Shown in pieces: positions 57,549-64,000 of a DNA stretch of 64,000 nucleotides (the stretch's first letter is position 1; each line of letters starts with the position of its first letter). The notes under the pieces were generated by a model. It was not told the origin of the DNA, made no database searches, and worked only from the letters and a program-made list of their open reading frames with translations. A program made the translations under genes and the position numbers. Source of the DNA: Brachyspira pilosicoli. GTDB lineage: Bacteria > Spirochaetota > Brachyspiria > Brachyspirales > Brachyspiraceae. Where the stretch lies: assembly GCF_036997485.1 (NCBI RefSeq), contig NZ_JAWLPU010000002.1, positions 434,001-498,000 of the forward strand, read 5' to 3'.

Positions 57549-59261
57549 ATGAGAAAGATATATATTTTTTTATTTTTAATTTTTGGTTTATCAGTTTATG
57601 GTCAGAACTTTAATTTACTCAATAAAAATACAGAAGCTATAATTAGTTTTAGCCTATCAACTAATGACAATAAAATTACAGTGAAAGCAAGTATTCCAGA
57701 TGGTTATTACGCATATTTAGAATCAAGCATAGCAAATAAAATATTATTTTTTGCAGATAATAAAGAAATAAATACAACATACCCAAAAGGTGAAAAATAT
57801 CATGATGATATTATAATAAAAGGCGAACAAGAGTTTATATTAAAAGATATTGATATAAATAAAATTAACTTTATAAAATCAACTTATCAATTATGCTCAG
57901 CAAAAGATAATATATGTTTACAACCTCAAAGTAAAGTAATATACGGTGAAGAAATTGATATACCTGATAATGCAAATATTATAACAGATGAAAAACCAGA
58001 GAATGCAAGCTCTATAGAAAACTATATAAAAGGAAACAATAATATATTTATAACATTAATTTTAATATTTGCGGCAGGACTTGCATCTGTGCTTTTGCCT
58101 TGCACATATCCTTTGCTTTCTATAACAGTGTCTATTTTAGGAACAACAACAGACGAAAAGAACAATAAAAAATCAAGCGTATTAGCCTCACTTTTATTTG
58201 CCTTAGGTGTAATAACAACATACACTCTTTTGGGTGCTATAGTTTCTGTGGCTGGATTTGCTTTTCATAAAACTATACTCTTTGGAAGTATTGGATATAA
58301 CCCTATAGTGTTAACAATATTAGTACTACTATTTTTATACTTTACTTTTTCAATGGCAGGATTTTATGAAATTAAAGCTCCTTCATTTTTACAGTCTGCA
58401 AAAACAAATGCATACAGTAAAAAAAATCAATCAATATTCCATAAATATATAATGGGACTTCTTGCAGGAATAGTTGCCACTCCTTGTGCTGCTCCTATAA
58501 TAGCGGTTATATTGGAAATAGGTTTTCTTAATCCTGTATTCGCTACTCTATACATGGCTGTTTATGCTTTGGGTTTCGCTTCTGTATTATTCATTCTTGG
58601 TACATTCGCTTCAATACTTACAAAAATGCCTAAGGCTGGAACTTGGATGGTATATGTTAAATATATTTTCACTTTCCTAATGATGATAATAAGTTTCTAT
58701 TATGCTAATATACTTTTCGGTGTAATTGGATTCAATAAAATAAGCTATATACTTGCTTCAGCTGCGATATTAGTATTTGCAGTATTAGTTTACATAATAA
58801 AAAATAAATCTGCTATGTTAAGTGCATTAGAAATAAAAATATTCATTTCTGTAGTAATTATATCAATAGCATTAGGCTCTGTTTATGGATTTATAAAACA
58901 AAAAAGCGAAGTATCAAATATGATATCATACACTGATGCATTAGAAGTTTCAAAACAAAACAACAAACCTATACTAATAGATTTTTCTGCTGTTTGGTGT
59001 GCTAATTGCTATGAGCTTAAAGAGAAAGTATTCGTAAATGAAGAACTAAAAAAATTCATAGATGATAATTTAATTTTCACTGAAGTTGATGTTGATAAAT
59101 ATAAAAATATTTCTGATGAATATAATGTTAAGTGGCTTCCTTGGATAATAGTTATTGACAACGACAAAAACATATTATACACCAAGAATTCATTTTCAAG
59201 TTTTGATGATGATATGGCTTTAAGTATAAAAGAAGACTTGGAGAAAATAATTAATAAATAA
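57549..59261 (+). CDS. dsbD: Thiol:disulfide interchange protein DsbD
   Basis: Carries electrons from cytoplasmic thioredoxin across the inner membrane to periplasmic proteins. The 570-aa protein has three parts. First is a signal peptide and an N-terminal Dsb domain with C116 and C123 (CSAKDNIC). Then comes a membrane domain with eight helices and the paired Cys in LPCTYPLLS and ATPCAAPII. The end is a thioredoxin-like domain with C484-A-N-C487 (VWCANCYELK). GGAG lies 6 nt before ATG. The CxxC of the last domain is WCANC, a common variant. Confidence 0.94.
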   Translation: MRKIYIFLFLIFGLSVYGQNFNLLNKNTEAIISFSLSTNDNKITVKASIPDGYYAYLESSIANKILFFADNKEINTTYPKGEKYHDDIIIKGEQEFILKDIDINKINFIKSTYQLCSAKDNICLQPQSKVIYGEEIDIPDNANIITDEKPENASSIENYIKGNNNIFITLILIFAAGLASVLLPCTYPLLSITVSILGTTTDEKNNKKSSVLASLLFALGVITTYTLLGAIVSVAGFAFHKTILFGSIGYNPIVLTILVLLFLYFTFSMAGFYEIKAPSFLQSAKTNAYSKKNQSIFHKYIMGLLAGIVATPCAAPIIAVILEIGFLNPVFATLYMAVYALGFASVLFILGTFASILTKMPKAGTWMVYVKYIFTFLMMIISFYYANILFGVIGFNKISYILASAAILVFAVLVYIIKNKSAMLSALEIKIFISVVIISIALGSVYGFIKQKSEVSNMISYTDALEVSKQNNKPILIDFSAVWCANCYELKEKVFVNEELKKFIDDNLIFTEVDVDKYKNISDEYNVKWLPWIIVIDNDKNILYTKNSFSSFDDDMALSIKEDLEKIINK

Positions 59262-59346
59262 TTTTCTATAATAATTGTATTTATATAAAACTAAATTATT
59301 ATAGAAAACTTATTATATATAAGTGTACACGGTATAAGGTCAGAAA

Positions 59347-59383
59347 AGTTGAATAAAAAACTTATATGATAAAATATAATTAT
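59347..59383. repeat. Short copy of the R1 tail
   Basis: GTTGAATAAAAAACTTATAT and GATAAAATATA match, with few changes, the end of copy R1 at 20850-20880. It lies between dsbD and a convergent gene and has no GC-rich core. Confidence 0.5.
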
Positions 59384-59402
59384 TTAGCTATATACTAATT
59401 TT

Positions 59403-61463
59403 TTAAGAAATAGGCGCATTCGATACATAAACATTAATTCTATATTTATTTTTCACAGTCTCTGAATTATATATATTAGTCGCTTTCGCTAACCTATCAT
59501 TATATTTCTCAACCAAAAAATCAGCATCCTTAACCTTTGGAGCGAGTATTACCTCTTTTAATGCTTTGTTGTCAAATAAATATAAATAGTTTTTGTAGGA
59601 ACGTTTCATATTATCATCTATATGTAAAGGATTACTTCCATATTCAAGCAGCTGTATAATACGCATTTCTTGTTCTTCTACAAATGAAGAATCTTTTATT
59701 AAATACTGTATATTCATAAGAAGCTGACAAGAATATTCTAACTCTTCACTATTAAAAGTCTTTATAATATCAAATATATTATTAAAAATATAACCTATTT
59801 TATTTTTTAACTTATCATAAAAATCATTTCCATCATTCCAGAGAGTATAATAATTTTTATTTAAATCTATTATAAGTGAATTATAATCAGATTCACAAGG
59901 ATTAAATATTATTTCATTTTTTCTATAGTTATAATAAAGCACATAATATAAAGGCAAAGTATTCTCTTCATAAGACTCTATATAAGAATTGTTGTCTTTA
60001 TTATAAGAAAAAGAAAAAAGTATACTAGAGTTTATATTATTAAATGAAGTATCAAAGAAAGATTTATTAAAAACTAAACAGCAGCCTGTTCCTTCTTTAT
60101 TATCATTTTTTCCATATAGCCTATACATAGTAAGAGAATCTTTACATCTGCTAAAAGAAGTTTGCAGTGCTATAAAATTATTAACTTTAGAATGTTTTAC
60201 ATTTAAACTATTATCTCTAAGAAGCTGCATTAAAACTTTACCCTCTTTAGGGTCATTAGCATTTTTTACACTTGTCATTCTAAACTTATTTTTCTTAAGA
60301 TAAGTATTATAGCTTTTCAAATTGGCTTCTTCTGTTTTATCATATCTTCTATCAAATGCCATCTCATCAAATACTTCTATGCTAGTATAATGCGATATCT
60401 CTTCTATATTGTCATAATCTTTTACTGATATTAAATATAAAAGTATATATTGTAGTATCCACAACCTTTTTAATTTATTTTTATCAATAATATCTCTTGT
60501 AACAAAATAAAAATATTCTTCCTTTTCTTTTACCCAAAAACTCTCTTGATTTAAAATTATATTTATTAGTTTATCTATATCTATAAAATATATAAACTTT
60601 GATATAATATTAAAAATATTAACTGATTTATATTCATCTACACTTATTAAAATATCTAAAGCTTTCTCATATTCTTTTAAACATATTAAAGAGTTAGCCT
60701 TAGAAAAATAAACTCTCTCAGAAATAGAATTATCATCAATATAATTATACTCAATCATATCGCTGTCATCTATATCTGATTTTTTAGTGTTTTTTATCTC
60801 TTTTGATTTTAAAATCTCTATAGCCTTATCAAAATATTCTATAGCCTCTTTATATTTATTTATTCTATTTAAATAATTTCCCTTATTTAAATAAACTATC
60901 TCTAAATATTGATTGCTCTCTATTGCCTTATCATACATTTTTAAAGCATTATCTATCTCTCCAAGCTTCTCCAGCATAATAGCTACATTTAAATAAGCAT
61001 ATTCATAACCTAATTTTCCTGCTATATTAAAATAATCCAAAGCATCTTGATAACGTTCCAGTTTTGAATATATTATACCTATATTAAAATAAGATATTTC
61101 AGATTTATCATTTATCTCTATAGCCATATTAAAAGAAGACAAAGCATCATCATAGGCATTTAATTTGGCAAGTATTATCCCCTTATTAATAAAAGCTTTT
61201 TCATATAAAGGATTTACACTTATAGCCTTATCATAAAACTCTATAGACTTTTCGTATTGATTTAAATAATATAGAGTTAATGCTTTTTTGTAATAGACTC
61301 TTGCAAAATATATTTCTTTATAATTATTATCCAAATGTTCAGCGTAAGTATAAAAATATTCTATAATTTTATCGTATAATCTAAGAGCAGAAGCATATTT
61401 AGTTAAACCAAAATATAATCTCGCCTGAATAAACCAACTATCTATTTTATCTTTCACAGTCAT
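59403..61463 (-). CDS. TPR protein with DUF2971-like C-terminal domain
   Basis: A 686-aa protein. Residues 1-235 hold about six TPRs (ALTLYYLNQYEKSIEFYDKA, INKGIILAKLNAYDDALSSF and others). A helical middle follows. The C-terminus resembles DUF2971: NANDPKEG at 402-408, FSRCKDSLTMYRLYG at 437-451, GTGCCLVF, and VEEQEMRIIQLLEYG at 595. This is the same order of motifs as in the 1002-aa protein at 24532. There is no signal peptide. AAGGA lies before ATG. It lies 120 bp from tRNA-Leu and is divergent to it. Confidence 0.72.
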   Translation of the reverse strand: MTVKDKIDSWFIQARLYFGLTKYASALRLYDKIIEYFYTYAEHLDNNYKEIYFARVYYKKALTLYYLNQYEKSIEFYDKAISVNPLYEKAFINKGIILAKLNAYDDALSSFNMAIEINDKSEISYFNIGIIYSKLERYQDALDYFNIAGKLGYEYAYLNVAIMLEKLGEIDNALKMYDKAIESNQYLEIVYLNKGNYLNRINKYKEAIEYFDKAIEILKSKEIKNTKKSDIDDSDMIEYNYIDDNSISERVYFSKANSLICLKEYEKALDILISVDEYKSVNIFNIISKFIYFIDIDKLINIILNQESFWVKEKEEYFYFVTRDIIDKNKLKRLWILQYILLYLISVKDYDNIEEISHYTSIEVFDEMAFDRRYDKTEEANLKSYNTYLKKNKFRMTSVKNANDPKEGKVLMQLLRDNSLNVKHSKVNNFIALQTSFSRCKDSLTMYRLYGKNDNKEGTGCCLVFNKSFFDTSFNNINSSILFSFSYNKDNNSYIESYEENTLPLYYVLYYNYRKNEIIFNPCESDYNSLIIDLNKNYYTLWNDGNDFYDKLKNKIGYIFNNIFDIIKTFNSEELEYSCQLLMNIQYLIKDSSFVEEQEMRIIQLLEYGSNPLHIDDNMKRSYKNYLYLFDNKALKEVILAPKVKDADFLVEKYNDRLAKATNIYNSETVKNKYRINVYVSNAPIS

Positions 61464-61538
61464 AATATAAATCCTTTATTTTATATTAATACATTTTTTA
61501 TTATTAGCAATAAATAATTTATAATAAAAAAATAAAAT

Positions 61539-61566
61539 TTGACAAAAAGTTATGTTATTATATAAT
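61539..61566 (+). promoter_or_regulatory. Consensus promoter for tRNA-Leu
   Basis: TTGACA 61539-61544, 16 bp, perfect TATAAT 61561-61566, 18 bp before the tRNA. It is the best sigma-70 match in the window. Confidence 0.75.
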
Positions 61567-61583
61567 AGATATTAATTTTATTA

Positions 61584-61665
61584 GCTCGGGTGGTGGAATA
61601 GGTAGACACAACAGCTTGAGGTGCTGTCGGGTAACACCGTGCTGGTTCAAGTCCAGTCTCGAGCA
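61584..61665 (+). tRNA. tRNA-Leu (anticodon GAG)
   Basis: An 82-nt tRNA with a long variable arm. Acceptor: GCTCGGG (61584-61590) pairs with CTCGAGC (61658-61664), discriminator A. Anticodon stem ACAGC/GCTGT with loop TTGAGGT, giving GAG at 61618-61620. The T loop is GGTTCAAGTCC. CCA is not encoded. It reads CUC/CUU Leu codons. The stop codon of alkD lies only 5 bp away on the other strand. Confidence 0.96.
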
Positions 61666-61670
61666 ATTTT

Positions 61671-62324
61671 TTATAAATATTTACTTGCTTCTTTTATGCT
61701 CAAATTAGACATATTATCTTTATGCTTATTAATAAAATTTAAAACCCATTTAGTATTGGTTTTGCTATAATCTCTAAGTGCCCAGCCTATAGCCTTGTTT
61801 ATAAAAAACTCTTCTTGATTTAGATTATTAATTATTATATTTTCAAGTAAATTAGTATTTGTATTATTTTTTCTTATAAGCTGATGACATATAGCAATTC
61901 TTCTAAGCCAAAAATTATCATCTAAAGACCATTCTAATAATATTGAATTGATACTCTCATCTCTCAAAGCAATGTCGCCAATTATTCTATGAAAGCCGTC
62001 AACACTGTCCCACCATGATTTTGTTAATATATATTCTTTTAATTTTTCAATATGAGTTTTATTTAAATATTTTTTCTTTAAACTTAAATAATCAATAGCA
62101 CAATATTGAAACTCTCTATATTTACTCTTAAAACATTTATCTGTAAAACAAAAATCAATATTCTCTGTTTTTCTGTATTCTTTAAAAATGTTATTTTCTA
62201 TATTTTTTCTGCTTTTAGAATCCACACCAAGAAACTCAAATTTATTTTTCATGTATGCAGACATCTCTTTAGATTTTTGATTGTTTTGTAATTTTGTTAA
62301 TTGTTCAAATATATCATCTAACAT
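61671..62324 (-). CDS. DNA alkylation repair enzyme (AlkD-like)
   Basis: A 217-aa all-helical DNA glycosylase of the AlkC/AlkD HEAT-repeat family that removes alkylated bases such as 3-methyladenine and 7-methylguanine. Family landmarks: KNKFEFLGVDSKSRK, REFQYCAIDYLSLKKKYL, SWWDSVDGF with the catalytic Asp, and FFINKAIGWALRDYSKTN. It has normal length. It lies tail to tail with tRNA-Leu and 12 bp after the radical SAM gene. Confidence 0.93.
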   Translation of the reverse strand: MLDDIFEQLTKLQNNQKSKEMSAYMKNKFEFLGVDSKSRKNIENNIFKEYRKTENIDFCFTDKCFKSKYREFQYCAIDYLSLKKKYLNKTHIEKLKEYILTKSWWDSVDGFHRIIGDIALRDESINSILLEWSLDDNFWLRRIAICHQLIRKNNTNTNLLENIIINNLNQEEFFINKAIGWALRDYSKTNTKWVLNFINKHKDNMSNLSIKEASKYL

Positions 62325-62336
62325 AATTAAATATAT

Positions 62337-63794
62337 TTACTCAAAATCTTTTAAATGCCCTTTTGACACTTTTTTAAATGCTCTTAAATAATATTTTATA
62401 TCGTCCAAATCTCTAATTGAAAATACTTTATGCATTAAAAACTGAGGAGTAAAACTCAAATTATAAAGCTTCTGTATCCAGCATTTTATTTTCTCTTCGC
62501 CGACATCGGTTTTCATTATAGCCTTACGCATATCATAATCTTCCCAATTTTCTGTGGTAAGCCAATTTTCTCTTTTACACTGATTAAATAATTCTGTACC
62601 AGGATATGGAATTATAATTGTAGCCTGCATTGTTTTAGCATAACCTTTTAGAAGAAGTTTTTTAGTAAGCTCATAAGTTTTCTCAATATCTTCTTCAGTT
62701 TCCCAAGGATATCCAAGCATTACTGTGATATGAGGAGATAACCCTGCATCAGATGCCGCTTTACAAGAAGGAAGTATCTCTTCTACTTTATTGCCTTTTA
62801 CAAGTCTGTCTAAAGTGTTTTGACTTGCTGATTCTAAACCAAATAACAAGAATCTAAAACCTGCCTTTTTCATAAGTCTGTATTCTTCTTCATTGCAAGC
62901 CCCAAAACGCATGTTACAATCAATATTCACTTTTTTGTTAAGCTTTTTGTCTATCATGAGATTACAAAAATCATTAAGCCATTTCTTTACAGGAAAGCAG
63001 CCAGTATCATCCATTATCTCTCTTATATTGTATTTGTTGTAAAGAAAGTCCACTTCATTAACTACGTTCTCTGCAGTCCTCGCACGGAAGTTTGTATATA
63101 TACCCGTCCAAGAGCAGAAAGTACATCTATGATGCCAGCAGTCACGCCCAGCCATTATATAAGTGCCTGGAATGCGTTTAAAATTTCCATTGTCATAAGC
63201 ATACCTTTTCCACTCTGTTAAATCTCTGTCTATAAACGGCAGAGTTTTTAAATCATGTCTTAATTCAAAAAAGCCTGTATTTTTTATATTGTTATTTTCT
63301 CTATAGTATATGCCTTTTTCTAATTGTGTTTTTCCGTTTAAATATTCTATTAAGTTTAAAAGCAAAAAGTCATAATCGCCCCCTGTAAGCAAATAATCAA
63401 CCTTACAGTTATTCATTGTTTCATTAGGCATAGCAGTAACATGGTCGCCTGCAATAACTACTATCATATTTTTGTATTTCGCTTTCAAATCATCAACTAT
63501 TTTCCAAGCCTTATATATAACAGGAGTCTTCACTTCAAAAAATAACAAATCAGGTGTATTAGAATCCAAATACTCATACCATTCTTTAGTAGTCATATTC
63601 CTTGCAATAGCGTCAATAAAATCCACTTTATAGCCTGCATTTTTTATCATAGTTGCAGCAGTGGCAGGCACAACAGGATAAATATATGTAGGACTCTTGA
63701 ACCATTGAAATTGTCTATTTTGTGAAAGTAATGCCACTCCCCTATCGCTTTCAAATGGAGGATAGCCTATATATATTCTGTTTATTTTATTCAT
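62337..63794 (-). CDS. B12-binding radical SAM protein
   Basis: A 485-aa protein with an N-terminal cobalamin-binding Rossmann-like domain (MIKNAGYKVDFIDAIARNMT, VVIAGDHVTAMPNETM) and a radical SAM barrel. The cluster Cys lie in GRDCWHHRCTFCSW, with spacing CX4CX2C rather than CX3CX2C. LFGLESASQNTLDRL and MLGYPWETEEDIEKTY are the next landmarks. Many such proteins methylate unactivated carbons; the substrate is unknown. AAAAGG lies before ATG 63794. Confidence 0.88.
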   Translation of the reverse strand: MNKINRIYIGYPPFESDRGVALLSQNRQFQWFKSPTYIYPVVPATAATMIKNAGYKVDFIDAIARNMTTKEWYEYLDSNTPDLLFFEVKTPVIYKAWKIVDDLKAKYKNMIVVIAGDHVTAMPNETMNNCKVDYLLTGGDYDFLLLNLIEYLNGKTQLEKGIYYRENNNIKNTGFFELRHDLKTLPFIDRDLTEWKRYAYDNGNFKRIPGTYIMAGRDCWHHRCTFCSWTGIYTNFRARTAENVVNEVDFLYNKYNIREIMDDTGCFPVKKWLNDFCNLMIDKKLNKKVNIDCNMRFGACNEEEYRLMKKAGFRFLLFGLESASQNTLDRLVKGNKVEEILPSCKAASDAGLSPHITVMLGYPWETEEDIEKTYELTKKLLLKGYAKTMQATIIIPYPGTELFNQCKRENWLTTENWEDYDMRKAIMKTDVGEEKIKCWIQKLYNLSFTPQFLMHKVFSIRDLDDIKYYLRAFKKVSKGHLKDFE

Positions 63795-63883
63795 ATATTA
63801 AACCTTTTAAGAATTTTAAACTATATTAACATAATTATAAATTATTACTTTATTAAAAGCAAATTGTAAACTATTTCAATTAA

Positions 63884-64000
63884 TCTTTTTGCTGCGGGAA
63901 AAAAGAACAATAATTTTTTATATTTTTTATTTGCGGGGACTAGCCCCCCTGCGAAGCGTGCCCTTAGGGTACACACCCCCACTTCTTTTGCGACCGTAGG
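63884..64000. repeat. GC-rich dispersed repeat, copy R5 (cut by window end)
   Basis: GCTGCGGGAAAAAAGAACAA (from about 63891), GGGGACTAGCCCC, CTGCGAAGCGTGCCCTTAGG, then GTACACACCCCCACTTCTTT. About 60 bp match the reverse complement of copy R2 almost exactly. It continues past the window. Confidence 0.85.

Overview
The window is very AT-rich (roughly three quarters A+T by eye) and dense in coding sequence. It looks chromosomal and comes from a host-associated anaerobic spirochaete, most likely Brachyspira. The reasons are a full che operon (cheA, W, R, D, B, Y) with a separate cheX, several spirochaete-style lipoproteins, a candidate outer-membrane barrel protein, the two-subunit iron-sulfur L-serine dehydratase of anaerobes, and strong A/T codon bias. 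The genus is inferred from overall character, not from a marker gene.

Layout. 1-5.4 kb: serine dehydratase, an acetyltransferase, an ABC importer pair without a binding protein, a TPR protein and tsaD. 5.5-14.3 kb: a long leftward chemotaxis operon that starts with an unusual MCP-like/CheZ-like protein, then STAS, cheY, cheA, cheW, cheR, cheD, cheB and an unknown gene. 14.4-24.4 kb: envelope genes (L,D-transpeptidase, amidase, lipoproteins, CNNM/CorC-type protein, CapA-like, GT9), cheX and mazG. 24.5-32.8 kb: an especially AT-rich accessory block with a 1002-residue DUF2971-like protein, a PadR/HAAS membrane-protein pair and a two-gene Gabija-type anti-phage system (OLD nuclease plus UvrD-like helicase). 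32.8-50.2 kb: ileS, a GH29 fucosidase, groEL, a hemolysin-III protein, a glutathione peroxidase with an in-frame UGA (probable selenoprotein), tpx, a reduced division cluster (rsmH-ftsL-murE), a glycosyltransferase behind a heptanucleotide repeat, and uvrB. 50.2-64 kb: two MATE exporters (one behind an attenuator-like leader), an outer-membrane-type protein, a YjfB-like motility peptide, an Obg GTPase fused to a radical SAM enzyme, rhodanese, DsbD, a TPR/DUF2971-like protein, tRNA-Leu(GAG), alkD and a B12-binding radical SAM protein.

How the parts work together. The che operon and the distant cheX would form one adaptation and signal-termination circuit. CheD and the MCP-like protein share the same C-terminal tail (TLF), and the MCP-like protein carries a CheZ-style DxxxQ motif. 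Peroxide defence is paired (Tpx and Sec-type GPx), and DsbD and rhodanese add thiol chemistry. Five intergenic regions hold related, strikingly GC-rich dispersed repeats that stand out from the AT-rich background.

Most notable: the Obg-radical SAM fusion, the UGA-containing GPx with a bacterial-type SECIS hairpin, the MCP/CheZ hybrid, the DUF2971-like and Gabija block, the GC-rich repeat family, and genes whose -10 box sits 6-7 nt before the ATG (candidate leaderless mRNAs, including gajA and uvrB).
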